Source: Gammaproteobacteria bacterium
Lineage (GTDB): Bacteria; Pseudomonadota; Gammaproteobacteria; UBA6429; Thiohalophilaceae
NCBI GenBank assembly: GCA_023135195.1
Contig: JAGLTQ010000104.1
Span: 1-35,723, forward strand
Length of the DNA: 35,723 nucleotides
Reading direction: 5' to 3'
The translations under genes were made by a program, and so were the position numbers. Below the pieces are notes generated by a model. It was given only the letters and a program-made list of their open reading frames with translations, was not told where the DNA came from and made no database searches. Every line of letters begins with the position of its first letter. Within the stretch, counting starts at the first letter, position 1. Shown here piece after piece: positions 1 to 8,588 of this stretch.

Positions 1-800
1 AATATTGTGAATGAAAAGGTTAATAAAATTATAGCTAGTGCTTCATTGTTAATAGGTACACCATCGGTTTTCATATCCCATGGGTCGGGTCTTCTTGTTC
101 CATACCATGAACATTGTTCCTGGCTGGAGTCAAAAATATATGCCAGTAAAAAATCATTTGGATCAATATTATTGTTATGTGTATGATCTGCTAATATTTT
201 TTCTTTATGTAGCATCAAGTGGCGTACAGCAGCATGTATTAATCTTATTTTAAGAATTGATTGGATTCCTTTACCGGATAGCCTGCCGTCTTTAACAGAT
301 AAGCCATCTTCAGCCATGACATCTGTCACCATTTGTGCTGTTTCAACTAAACGTCTCGGTGCATCATCAATTAAACGGCGAGTAAAGCCCAGGACTTTTG
401 TATCCGGTTGACAGACATAGGTTGTTGGTAAGCTTGCGCAACCTAAAATCATAATGCCAGAGAATAAATGATCTTGAAAAACATGGCTGCCGAGTTTTAA
501 TTTTTCGGTATTAATCCATTCAGGTAATAGCGTAGCTTGTATGAAATATTTTTCTAATGCGTTACGAATAGCTTCACTTTCAGGAAAATATTCCTTGATT
601 GCCTTAATGACTTTGTCATCGTTAGGCATACGGATCATGTTCTCGAGTTTTTTAACTAATTCCTGAATGGATGAACCGTATTGGGAAGCAAATGTCTCAA
701 TAACTTCATCTGCGAGCGGATCACCCTGTTGTCGGAAATCATCTAACATTTTATCTGTAAATGGGGAACTCATATCTGCTTCTTCATTGATGAAGGACAT
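1..800 (-). CDS. DUF2236 / MpaB-like oxygenase-family protein, 3'-truncated by window edge
   Basis: The minus strand is open from an ATG at 798-800 to the window edge, giving about 266 residues with no stop. A good Shine-Dalgarno (AAGGAAA on the minus strand) lies just upstream. The translation has the hallmarks of the DUF2236 family (ER-bound oxygenase MpaB / rubber oxygenase Lcp catalytic domain). One is an Arg-Leu-Val-Glu-Thr helix near residue 150. Another is an R-L-I-H-A-A-V-R helix near residue 190, which carries the His that binds haem in Lcp. A third is N-N-E-A-L near the cut end. Family members are haem-binding and often of unknown substrate. No signal peptide is visible at the N-terminus. 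Only 36 bases separate its start from the end of cca on the same strand, so the two may be cotranscribed. The family call is from motif memory; the specific reaction is unknown. Confidence 0.7.
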   Translation of the reverse strand, partial: MSFINEEADMSSPFTDKMLDDFRQQGDPLADEVIETFASQYGSSIQELVKKLENMIRMPNDDKVIKAIKEYFPESEAIRNALEKYFIQATLLPEWINTEKLKLGSHVFQDHLFSGIMILGCASLPTTYVCQPDTKVLGFTRRLIDDAPRRLVETAQMVTDVMAEDGLSVKDGRLSGKGIQSILKIRLIHAAVRHLMLHKEKILADHTHNNNIDPNDFLLAYIFDSSQEQCSWYGTRRPDPWDMKTDGVPINNEALAIILLTFSFTI

Positions 801-836
801 ATATTTTCCTTTATTATTATATTAAAGATTAAATTA

Positions 837-2057
837 TTAATTTTCTCGTGCTTTTTTAATTGCGATTATCCGCTGCTTCGCAAGTTCATCTTTAATTTCC
901 TTGCCTTTTAATCCCTGGGCAACAAGTTTTTTTGCATTCAGACTTTTCGCTGCATTAAAAACCTTTCTATAAATTTCAGGTTGTTCAAAAGAGTTGTTTT
1001 CATAACCTGTACGGCCACGAGAGTCTGCTTCACAAGCAAGTAAAAATAATTCAAACCGATCAGGGCGACGAAATGCATCGATCGCTTCGAGTGTTTTTAA
1101 AAACGTGCTGTTTTTTAATTCTTTTGCACGATGATAATGTAAATGATATTCCGTCACGATAAGGGCAAGTTCCCGGTAATCATTTGGAATTTTATAGCGA
1201 TTACATAACGCATTAACTAATGGCACACCTCGTGATTCATGTGCAATGTGTTTTGGCCACTTTGATTTTGCTGTGGTGCCTTTTCCCAGATCATGAACTA
1301 GCGCAGCAAAACGAACTTTTGGATTGCTTGATAATTTAGCTGCCTGAGTAAGCACCATCATAGTGTGCACGCCGGTATCAATTTCAGGGTGGTGTTTTTC
1401 GGGCTGTGGCACACCCCAAAGTCGATCAATTTCCGGAAATAATATTGTTAGCGCGCCACAATCACGTAATACTTCAAAATATCGAGCGGGAGTGTTTTCT
1501 GTTAAAGCTCGTATTGTTTCCTGCCATACACGTTCAGGTACGAGTGAATCTACTTCACCGTTATTGACCATCTCTGCCATGAGTTTTTGTGTTTCATCTG
1601 CAATGGTAAAACCCAAATCAGCAAAGCGTGCAGCAAAACGTGCAACACGTAAGATGCGTACCGGATCTTCAACAAAAGCAGGGGAGACATGACGTAAGAT
1701 TTTCTCTTTTAAATCAGCCTGACCATTGAAGGGATCAATTAAATCACCATTGTCAGATTGAGCAATGGCATTAATAGTCAGGTCGCGACGTATTAAATCT
1801 TCTTCAAGCGTGACATCTGCTGCAGCATGAAAACTAAAACCGCTATATCCAGGTGCCGTTTTGCGTTCGGTACGTGCAAGCGCATATTCTTCGTTTGTTT
1901 CGGGATGCAAGAAAACAGGAAAATCTTTTCCCACTTGTCGATAATCCTGTTTTAACATTTCTTCGGGGCTCGCACCTACTACCACCCAGTCGCGATCCTT
2001 GGTTTCAAGCCCCAATAGTTGATCACGAACACAACCACCAACAAGATAGATTTCCAT
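837..2057 (-). CDS. cca: Multifunctional CCA tRNA nucleotidyltransferase
   Basis: The 406-residue product adds or repairs the 3' CCA of tRNAs. Its N-terminus carries the class II nucleotidyltransferase signature: G-G-C-V-R-D at 7-12 and the catalytic Asp pair D21/D23. An R-R-D-x-T-I-N-A motif follows at 90-97. A C-terminal HD domain is present (V-H-D-L-G-K-G at 254-260), as in the long gammaproteobacterial enzyme that also has phosphatase and phosphodiesterase activities. The length is close to the roughly 412 residues of E. coli Cca. It is transcribed toward the DUF2236 gene, with a 36-base gap. The roughly 200 bases upstream, to the divergent aldehyde dehydrogenase, show no further gene. 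Confidence 0.97.
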   Translation of the reverse strand: MEIYLVGGCVRDQLLGLETKDRDWVVVGASPEEMLKQDYRQVGKDFPVFLHPETNEEYALARTERKTAPGYSGFSFHAAADVTLEEDLIRRDLTINAIAQSDNGDLIDPFNGQADLKEKILRHVSPAFVEDPVRILRVARFAARFADLGFTIADETQKLMAEMVNNGEVDSLVPERVWQETIRALTENTPARYFEVLRDCGALTILFPEIDRLWGVPQPEKHHPEIDTGVHTMMVLTQAAKLSSNPKVRFAALVHDLGKGTTAKSKWPKHIAHESRGVPLVNALCNRYKIPNDYRELALIVTEYHLHYHRAKELKNSTFLKTLEAIDAFRRPDRFELFLLACEADSRGRTGYENNSFEQPEIYRKVFNAAKSLNAKKLVAQGLKGKEIKDELAKQRIIAIKKAREN

Positions 2058-2259
2058 ATTTATTAAGTGTCTTTATTTTTATGAATTATGTTAATTTCAA
2101 AGCAAAATTATTTAGCTTATTGTATAGATAATTGCCGATGTGATCACATTTTAGTTGTAAGTCTTTATATGATTCGGAGTTCATGCTCATTTAAGCTATA
2201 GTTATTTTATGTATGGCCGACTTATATAAAGCATAAATAATAATATTAAGGAGTAGTGT

Positions 2260-3624
2260 ATGAGTTTTGAAGTGATTAATCCCGCAACGGGCGAGAAAGT
2301 CACCGAAATTCCTGGCTGGGATTCTAAACAACTGGAGTCCGCTTTAGCTGCTGTGGCCTCGGCTTCCCCCGCCTGGCGAAATACTCCAATGCCGGAACGC
2401 TGTGCCTTGATGCATAAAGCAGCTGAAGTTATACGCGCAAATAAAGAAAAGTATGCCGCTATTATTACCCAGGAAATGGGTAAACTGATCAATGATGCGC
2501 GCGCTGAAGTAGAAAAATGTGCATCGGTTTGTGATTTTTATGCCGATAATGGCCCTCAATTTTTAGCAGATGAAGAAATTGAATCCGATGCCGGTAAGAG
2601 TTATGTGGCCTACCTTCCTCTTGGAACCGTGCTTGCTGTCATGCCGTGGAATTTTCCCTTGTGGCAGGTCTTTCGTTTTGCCGCTCCCACATTAGTGGCG
2701 GGTAACACCGGTGTTTTAAAACATGCATCGAATGTTCCTCAGTGCGCATTACTGATTGAGGATGTCTTTAAGCAGGCAGGTTTTCCGGAAAATGTATTTC
2801 GTTCATTGATGATTCGAGCATCACAGGTAAAAGCCGTGATTGAAGATCCACGAGTACATGCGGTGACCTTAACGGGTAGCGAACCAGCGGGTCGACAAGT
2901 TGCGGCTACGGCTGGAAATAGTTTAAAAAAATCAGTGTTGGAATTAGGTGGTTCAGATGCCTTTATTGTTCTCGAAGATGCTGACTTAGATCTCACTGTA
3001 CAAAATGCTTTGGTTTCACGTTTTTTAAATACCGGTCAAAGTTGTATTGCTGCGAAACGTTTTATTATTGTAGATGCCATTGTTGAAGATTTTGTAGCGC
3101 GCTTTAAGGCGGCTGTTGAAGCATTGAAAACAGGCGATCCCATGGATGAATCAACCACGTTGGCACCTATGGCGCGTGAAGATTTAAGAGATGAATTACA
3201 TATTCAGGTAACGGATACGCTTGCTTCAGGTGCGATTGCGGCAACGGGTTGTGAACCAATTGATGGACCGGGTGCTTTTTATAAAGCGTCCATTCTTGAT
3301 CGTGTTGAACCGGGGATGCGTGCATACCATGAGGAACTTTTTGGGCCTGTAGCGATTGTTATTCATGCTAGAGATGAAGAGGATGCATTACGTATTGCAA
3401 ATGATTCACCTTATGGTCTGGGTGGCAGTGTCTGGACTCAGGATTCAGCGCGTGGTGAGCGACTTGCTCGCCAGGTAGAAGCAGGCTGTACCTTTGTTAA
3501 TGGAATGGTGAAAAGTGATGCCCGTCTGCCCTTTGGTGGAATCAAAAACTCGGGTTATGGCCGTGAGCTTTCAAAACATGGTATTCGAGAGTTTACTAAC
3601 GCAAAAACTATATGGATTAAGTAA
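2260..3624 (+). CDS. NAD(P)-dependent succinate-semialdehyde-type aldehyde dehydrogenase
   Basis: This 454-residue aldehyde dehydrogenase superfamily member resembles the short Sad/YneI and GabD succinate-semialdehyde dehydrogenases, which oxidise succinic semialdehyde to succinate. The oxyanion Asn is in P-W-N-F (N131). The general base is in E-L-G-G (E228) and the nucleophile in G-Q-S-C (C262). The C-terminal P-F-G-G-I-K-N-S-G-Y-G-R motif, typical of this branch, is present. A clear ribosome binding site (AAGGAG) precedes the ATG. It stands alone, with no aminotransferase beside it, so a GABA pathway cannot be inferred from context. The substrate assignment follows the family and is less certain than the fold. 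Confidence 0.85.
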   Translation: MSFEVINPATGEKVTEIPGWDSKQLESALAAVASASPAWRNTPMPERCALMHKAAEVIRANKEKYAAIITQEMGKLINDARAEVEKCASVCDFYADNGPQFLADEEIESDAGKSYVAYLPLGTVLAVMPWNFPLWQVFRFAAPTLVAGNTGVLKHASNVPQCALLIEDVFKQAGFPENVFRSLMIRASQVKAVIEDPRVHAVTLTGSEPAGRQVAATAGNSLKKSVLELGGSDAFIVLEDADLDLTVQNALVSRFLNTGQSCIAAKRFIIVDAIVEDFVARFKAAVEALKTGDPMDESTTLAPMAREDLRDELHIQVTDTLASGAIAATGCEPIDGPGAFYKASILDRVEPGMRAYHEELFGPVAIVIHARDEEDALRIANDSPYGLGGSVWTQDSARGERLARQVEAGCTFVNGMVKSDARLPFGGIKNSGYGRELSKHGIREFTNAKTIWIK

Positions 3625-3630
3625 GAGATA

Positions 3631-3749
3631 GCCACTAAGGACACAAAGAACACCAAGAAAATATACAAAACTAAGAAATTAAACGACTGGGGTTACAGGG
3701 TTAATAATAATGTATTTTTCCTCTTGTCTTTCTTCGTGTTCTTCGTGGC
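3631..3749. repeat. Imperfect inverted copies of a dispersed GAAGAACAC-type repeat
   Basis: A sequence beginning GCCACTAAGGACACAAAG at 3631 reappears as an imperfect reverse complement at about 3727-3749 (GCCACGAAGAACACGAAG on the minus strand). The arms are about 23 bases with three or four mismatches and are 75 bases apart. Similar purine-rich GCCAC-AAG-ACAC-AAG units are, from general experience, scattered between genes in many proteobacteria. No transposase or target duplication is visible. The element follows the aldehyde dehydrogenase and overlaps the degraded end of the EAL remnant. Confidence 0.55.
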
Positions 3750-3753
3750 CAAA

Positions 3754-3858
3754 TTTATTTGAATGCCTGGCTGAAAAATAGCCTTGCCCCCAGGAAATAC
3801 CCTGCTCGCGTAATACATCTAATGTTTTCTGATCTTCAATATGTTCTGCTATGTTATA
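3754..3858 (-). pseudogene. Remnant of an EAL-domain (cyclic-di-GMP phosphodiesterase) C-terminus
   Basis: On the minus strand a 35-codon stretch reads Y-N-I-A-E-H-I-E-D-Q-K-T-L, then L-R-E-Q-G-I-S-W-G-Q-G-Y-F. This matches the last helix and strand of EAL domains (A-E-x-V-E-x-x-x-x-L, then G-x-x-x-x-Q-G-Y). In that frame a stop lies a few codons upstream of the recognisable part. Downstream the frame runs into the dispersed repeat and ends near 3679. There is no catalytic E-A-L segment and no start. It therefore looks like the tail of a gene that has otherwise been lost, possibly cut by the repeat. The similarity is short, so a chance match is possible. Confidence 0.5.
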
Positions 3859-3907
3859 AGAACAACATAAACAATAATGATTAAACGTTTATGGCGAGCC
3901 CACAAAA

Positions 3908-5125
3908 ATGAATAATAAAACTGAATTAGTCAGACGATTATCATTGCCGTTATTAGTTTTTTACGGTATTGGCACTATTTTAGGTGCTGGAATTTATGTG
4001 CTGGTGGGAAAAGTTGCTGGGGAAGCCGGCTTTTATACGCCATTTTCATTTTTACTTGCATCATTATTGGCTGCTTTTTCTGCCTTTTCATATGCTGAGT
4101 TAGCCTCACGTTTTCCTCGTAGTGCTGGTGAAGCAATATATATAGAGGAAGGATTTGGAATAAAAAAGTTCTCTATTGCTGTTGGTTTGATGATTGTCTT
4201 AGTAGGTATTATTTCAGTTGCAACATTGGCACATGGATTTGCAGGTTATTTAAATGTTTTTTTTGAAATAGCTGAGCCTGTCATCGTAATTTCGATTGTT
4301 CTTTTTGTTGGTCTGGTTTGTGGCTGGGGTATTGGTCAATCGGTAATGATTGCATCTGTCATGACGATTGTTGAAATTATTGGCTTACTTATTATTTTGT
4401 ATGTAGGTAGAGATGCGTTTGCTTTAGTTCCAATTAAATTACCCGAAATGATTCCACCTTTAGATGCTTCTATATGGGCTGGAATTTTTATGGGTAGTTT
4501 TATTGCTTTTTATGCTTATCTTGGTTTTGAAGATATTGTTAATGTTGCAGAGGAAGCCATTAAGCCGCGCATAAATATTCCATTAGCGATTATTATTTCA
4601 CTGCTAGTAACAACATTATTTTATATTCTAATTTCGATTGTGGCTGTTTTATTAATGTCGCCACAAGAATTGGCAGCAAGCTCAGCACCTTTAGCGATGA
4701 TATACGAAACAACAACAGGGCAATCGCCAGTTGTTATTACTATTATCAGTTTGATTTCTGTTATTAATGGTGCATTGATACAAGTCATAATGGCATCGCG
4801 AGTCCTTTATGGAATGAGCCGAAGACAATGGTTGCCTGAAAAAATAGGTGAGGTTAATAAAACGACTCATACGCCGCTTATCGCAACAATAATAGTAATT
4901 TGTTTTGTGTTATTTTTTGCTTTGATATTTCCGCTGTTAAGTTTGGCTAAAATAACAAGCTTCATTACTTTAATTATTTTTATGTTAATTAATTTTGCAC
5001 TAATAAAAATTAAATATTCAAAAGGAACTCATGATGGTTTCAGCATACCTTTTTGGGTACCTGTGGTGGGTGGTGTTAGTACCTTGTTATTTATTTTGTA
5101 TTTATCGGCAACGTTATTTATATAA
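3908..5125 (+). CDS. APC-superfamily amino acid permease
   Basis: The 405-residue protein is almost entirely hydrophobic, with about 11-12 predicted membrane segments. TM1 contains the G-I-G-T-I-L-G-A-G-I-Y motif that binds the substrate backbone in APC (amino acid-polyamine-organocation) transporters. The TM2-3 region has S-Y-A-E-L-A-S-R-F-P, also typical. A second helix-break signature, F-A-Y-L-G-F-E-D, lies around residue 205. The substrate cannot be read from the sequence. The gene runs convergently into matB and the two coding regions overlap by 12 bases at their 3' ends. The start is the ATG at 3908, but no strong ribosome binding site precedes it, so an alternative start cannot be excluded. 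Confidence 0.85.
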   Translation: MNNKTELVRRLSLPLLVFYGIGTILGAGIYVLVGKVAGEAGFYTPFSFLLASLLAAFSAFSYAELASRFPRSAGEAIYIEEGFGIKKFSIAVGLMIVLVGIISVATLAHGFAGYLNVFFEIAEPVIVISIVLFVGLVCGWGIGQSVMIASVMTIVEIIGLLIILYVGRDAFALVPIKLPEMIPPLDASIWAGIFMGSFIAFYAYLGFEDIVNVAEEAIKPRINIPLAIIISLLVTTLFYILISIVAVLLMSPQELAASSAPLAMIYETTTGQSPVVITIISLISVINGALIQVIMASRVLYGMSRRQWLPEKIGEVNKTTHTPLIATIIVICFVLFFALIFPLLSLAKITSFITLIIFMLINFALIKIKYSKGTHDGFSIPFWVPVVGGVSTLLFILYLSATLFI

Positions 5126-6637
5126 ATCGCTATATGTTTCTCTAAGAATGTTTTTTTGAACCTTGCCCATTGTATTGCGAGGGAGTTTTTCAATGAATAT
5201 TATTTTCTTTGGTGTTTTATAACTGGCGAGTTGTTCTTTTAATGATTTTTTTAGCCCATCAACATTTGGTGGATTATTTATATCTTCAGGTACAACAATT
5301 GCTGTAACAGCCTCACCAAAATCTTTATGTGACAAACCTATTACGGCTGACTCTTTTACGCCTTCAGTTTCATCAAGTAATAGCTCCACTTCTTTAGGGT
5401 AAACATTGTAACCGCCTGTGATCACCATATCTTTGTTGCGACCAACGATTGAGATATAGCCTTGTTCATTATACTGAGCCATATCACCAGTAATAAAGAA
5501 ATGATCGTCGGTAAACTCTTCAGCTGTTTTTTCCGGCATGCGCCAGTAACCTTTAAAAACATTGTCACCTTTGACTTGTAGAACACCAACACTATTATTT
5601 TTAACGGCTTGATTATTCTCATCAACAATACGTGCTTCAACACCCGGTAAAGGGAGTCCAACGGTGCCAGCAATGCGATCACCTTTTAAAGGATTAGATG
5701 TATTCATTCCTGTTTCTGTCATGCCGTAGCGCTCAAGAATGGTATGGCTGCTACGTTGTTGAAAATCTTCAAACGTTTGCTCAAGTAAAGGTGCCGAGCC
5801 TGAAATAAAGAGGCGCATATTTTGGCTACAAGTACGATCAAAAGAAGGTTCATCGAGTAAGCGAGTATAAAAAGTGGGAACACCCATGAAGACTGTCGCT
5901 TTAGGTAAAAGCTGGGTAACTGTTTTACTATCAAACTTTTCTAAAAACAACATTTTACTGCCGCCGAGTAAAACATTATGACAGGCAACAAATAAACCAT
6001 GGATATGAAAAATGGGTAAAGCATGTAACAGCACATCACTTTGTTGCCAGCCCCATGCTTTTTGTAGCGCCAAACTATTAGCAGCAAGATTACCGTGGGT
6101 AATCATGGCACCTTTAGGACGCCCCGTTGTTCCTGAGGTGTAAAGAATAACCGCGATATCATCGGTATTGCAGGCAGCTGTCTCAAATTCTGCTGCTGTA
6201 CTTCTACTTTGCTCGATCAGGCTACCGTGTTCATTTAGATCCAGGGTAAAGACATGTTTTAGAGTTTTATTTTTAAAATCTGAAAATAATTCTTCTGTTT
6301 CTGTTTTGCATACCACAAGGACAGGCTCTGCATTTTCCAGAAAATAACTGAGCTCACTTTTTGTGTATGCCGTGTTCAAGGGTAAATAAACAAAACCTGC
6401 ACGTAAACAGGCAAGATATAAAAAAAGGACGTGGGGGGATTTTTCGACCTGTACAGCAATACGGTCGCCTTTTTTTATGCCCTGGCTGGTTAAAAATCGT
6501 GCAATACGAGACGTTTCCTGTTCCAGGTAAGCGTAACTATATTCAGCACCATCAGCTGTTTCGATAAAAGTGGCAGAAGTATCCTCAGGAAATCGGTCCT
6601 GAAAGATGCTATATATGTTGTTGTGCTTAGTGCTCAT
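5114..6637 (-). CDS. matB: Malonyl-CoA synthetase (malonate-CoA ligase)
   Basis: This 507-residue AMP-forming acyl-CoA synthetase is of MatB type; MatB activates malonate (often also methylmalonate) with ATP and CoA. The P-loop Y-T-S-G-T-T-G-R-P-K-G is at 166-176. The motif E-R-Y-G-M-T-E-T-G-M-N-T-S-N-P at 302-316 is characteristic of MatB rather than generic acyl-CoA ligases. The hinge Asp region (G-R-N-K-D) is near 400 and the catalytic Lys is in N-T-M-G-K (K492). The length fits MatB. It is divergent from a GntR regulator, with a shared palindromic control region. A TRAP transporter follows that regulator, as in malonate uptake loci. No malonyl-CoA decarboxylase gene (matA) is present in the window. 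Confidence 0.88.
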   Translation of the reverse strand: MSTKHNNIYSIFQDRFPEDTSATFIETADGAEYSYAYLEQETSRIARFLTSQGIKKGDRIAVQVEKSPHVLFLYLACLRAGFVYLPLNTAYTKSELSYFLENAEPVLVVCKTETEELFSDFKNKTLKHVFTLDLNEHGSLIEQSRSTAAEFETAACNTDDIAVILYTSGTTGRPKGAMITHGNLAANSLALQKAWGWQQSDVLLHALPIFHIHGLFVACHNVLLGGSKMLFLEKFDSKTVTQLLPKATVFMGVPTFYTRLLDEPSFDRTCSQNMRLFISGSAPLLEQTFEDFQQRSSHTILERYGMTETGMNTSNPLKGDRIAGTVGLPLPGVEARIVDENNQAVKNNSVGVLQVKGDNVFKGYWRMPEKTAEEFTDDHFFITGDMAQYNEQGYISIVGRNKDMVITGGYNVYPKEVELLLDETEGVKESAVIGLSHKDFGEAVTAIVVPEDINNPPNVDGLKKSLKEQLASYKTPKKIIFIEKLPRNTMGKVQKNILRETYSDLYK

Positions 6638-6674
6638 ATTTTGGTGACTCTGTTGCTTGCAAGTTTGTCCCCTA

Positions 6675-6722
6675 CAGTTTAGATTGCATTCATAATTATG
6701 AATTATGATGGATTCTAAACTG
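6675..6722. promoter_or_regulatory. Nested palindromes between matB and gntR, probable GntR operator
   Basis: Nine-base arms (CAGTTTAGA at 6675-6683 and its exact reverse complement at 6714-6722) flank a perfect 14-base palindrome TTCATAATTATGAA at 6689-6702. The block lies in the middle of the 139-base divergent gap, placed to control both promoters. FadR-subfamily GntR proteins commonly autoregulate from such sites. The binding protein is inferred from position only. Confidence 0.6.
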
Positions 6723-6776
6723 ATTATGGGCTCGTAATCAAATGGGTTGTCACTGTTAGTGGAGGGGAAATAACGA

Positions 6777-7451
6777 ATGACGGAACGAATATTAAGTCAG
6801 GCTTTGTACATGCAGGTGGCAGATCGCTTGCGTGATCAGATTTATCAGCATGAACTTACCCCCGGCGATGCGATTGATGAAATGGCATTGTGTGAACGTT
6901 TTGGTATTAGTCGTACACCATTACGGGAAGCGTTAAAAGTGCTTAATAGTGAGGGGCTAATTGAATTAATTCCACGTCGTGGCAGTTTTGTCCGCAGCAT
7001 GGATATTGAGGAATTAAACGAATTATTCCCGGTGATGGTTGTTTTAGAAGGTTTATGTGCAAGAGAAGCAGTAGAAAATTGCGCCCCACAAGATTTACAA
7101 CAACTTGAACAGATGCATGAGAAATTAGAGAACTTTGCTGAGAAAGGTGATGTTGATGGGTATTACGAACAAAATTTTGTTTTCCATCAAGCAGTACAGG
7201 ATTTGTCGGGTAATAAGTGGTTGCAGCGTGTTATCGGTGATTTACGTAAAGTTTTACGTTTAGCGCGTCACATGCAGTTAACCATTCCGGGTCGATTAGA
7301 AGCATCATTAGAAGAACATCGTCAGATCATGCAAGCATTTATCAAGAACGATCCTGATATGGCAGATCAGAATATGCAGAACCATTTAAAACAGCAATGG
7401 TTTTCATTAGTTAATAAAAATGAGTCGAATACAAGAAAGAAAAATAAGTAA
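6777..7451 (+). CDS. GntR-family (FadR/FCD subfamily) transcriptional regulator
   Basis: The 224-residue protein has an N-terminal winged helix (residues about 10-75) with the GntR core L-C-E-R-F-G-I-S-R-T-P-L-R-E-A-L and the wing R-R-G-S-F-V. An all-helical FCD effector domain follows; its metal or effector pocket is suggested by the conserved F-H-x-A and E-H-R-x-I-x-x-A segments. FCD regulators usually sense small carboxylates. Its place between matB and the TRAP genes suggests malonate or malonyl-CoA as effector, which is inference. A GGAGGGGAA Shine-Dalgarno is present. Only 43 bases separate it from dctP, so they may be cotranscribed. Confidence 0.9.
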   Translation: MTERILSQALYMQVADRLRDQIYQHELTPGDAIDEMALCERFGISRTPLREALKVLNSEGLIELIPRRGSFVRSMDIEELNELFPVMVVLEGLCAREAVENCAPQDLQQLEQMHEKLENFAEKGDVDGYYEQNFVFHQAVQDLSGNKWLQRVIGDLRKVLRLARHMQLTIPGRLEASLEEHRQIMQAFIKNDPDMADQNMQNHLKQQWFSLVNKNESNTRKKNK

Positions 7452-7494
7452 TATCCATTTAGTTAAAAATATAAAGTTAAAAGGGGAACTGTAA

Positions 7495-8496
7495 ATGAAG
7501 ATAAGTAAAATTAAATTATCCGCAATCATTATCGCGACTTTGGTAGGTGTATCGGGTGCAGCAAGCGCAGATCGCACATTAAAAGCTTCGCATCAATGGC
7601 CCGGTGGTAAAGGCGATATTCGTGATGAAATGGTACAAATGATTGCGCGTGATGTGGCAAAAGCAAATGTTGGTTTTAATATTAAAGTTTATCCGGGTAA
7701 ATCATTATATAAACCTAAGGAACAATGGAGCGCAATGACTAAAGGTAAACTGGATATGACAGCATTCCCTTTAGCGTATGCGGGTGGTCGTCATCCAGAA
7801 TTAAATTTAACCTTGATGCCGGGTTTAGTTAAAAATCATGAGCATGCTTTACGTTTAAATAAATCTAAATTTATGCAGCGTATTAAAAAAATTATGGATA
7901 AGGCTGGCGTTATTGTTTTAGCGGATACCTGGTTAGCAGGTGGTTTTGTTTCTAAAGGAAAATGTATTTTAGAACCTAAAGATGTAAAAGGTATGGCTTT
8001 TCGTGCAGCGGGTAAAGCATTCAATCAAATGTTAGCGGGTGCCGGTGCTTCAATTACCAAAATGCCAAGCTCTGAAATTTATTCAGGTTTACAAACAGGC
8101 GTACTTGATGGTGCAAACACAAGTTCAGCGAGCCTGGTTTCATACCGCATTTATGAACAAGTTAAATGTTTAACGGCTCCTGGTGATAATGCTTTATGGG
8201 TTATGTATGAGCCAATCTTAATGTCCAAGAAAACATTTAATAGCTTAAACAAGAAACAGCAAAAAGTGTTGATGACAGCATCTAAAAAAGCGGAAGTATT
8301 CGCAACTAAAGGTGCGAAAGAAGCAGATGCCAAGCTTGTTGCCGCGTATAAAAAAGCCGGTGTTAAAGTTGTGACTATGACTTCTGAGCAAGCTGCAATG
8401 TGGCGAGCGGTTGCTGATAAAACTTCTTACAAAGATTTTGCTGAAAAAGTAAAAGGTGGTCGTGAACTTTTGGATCTGGCGTTATCGGTTAAGTAA
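7495..8496 (+). CDS. dctP: TRAP transporter solute-binding protein (DctP family), probable malonate/dicarboxylate
   Basis: This 333-residue periplasmic binding protein starts with a classic signal peptide (K-x-x-K-x-K-L then a hydrophobic run, cleavage likely after A-S-A near residue 25). The mature part begins with R-T-L-K-A-S-H-Q-W-P-G-G, typical of DctP proteins. The conserved Arg that clamps the substrate carboxylate lies in the M-A-F-R-A-A-G motif near residue 170. It delivers substrate to the DctQM membrane pair encoded next. Association with matB and an FCD regulator points to malonate or a related dicarboxylate, by analogy to malonate TRAP loci. An AAGGGGAA ribosome binding site precedes the ATG. 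Confidence 0.92.
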   Translation: MKISKIKLSAIIIATLVGVSGAASADRTLKASHQWPGGKGDIRDEMVQMIARDVAKANVGFNIKVYPGKSLYKPKEQWSAMTKGKLDMTAFPLAYAGGRHPELNLTLMPGLVKNHEHALRLNKSKFMQRIKKIMDKAGVIVLADTWLAGGFVSKGKCILEPKDVKGMAFRAAGKAFNQMLAGAGASITKMPSSEIYSGLQTGVLDGANTSSASLVSYRIYEQVKCLTAPGDNALWVMYEPILMSKKTFNSLNKKQQKVLMTASKKAEVFATKGAKEADAKLVAAYKKAGVKVVTMTSEQAAMWRAVADKTSYKDFAEKVKGGRELLDLALSVK

Positions 8497-8532
8497 ACTA
8501 TAGTAAAGATTAGTTATCCTCTAATCAGAAAT

Positions 8533-8572
8533 AAAAAACGATCGTTATAACTTTATAACGATCGTTTTTTTT
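8533..8572 (+). terminator. Strong hairpin with T-run between dctP and dctQ
   Basis: Perfectly complementary arms of 18 bases (8533-8550 and 8553-8570) are separated by only two bases, so about 17 pairs with a small loop are realistic. The arms carry the palindromic core ACGATCGT and end in eight Ts. This is a textbook intrinsic terminator placed inside the transporter operon. It probably lets only part of the transcription continue into dctQM. The A-run on the 5' side would let it also work on the opposite strand. Confidence 0.88.
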
Positions 8573-8588
8573 AATTTAAAGTATACAT

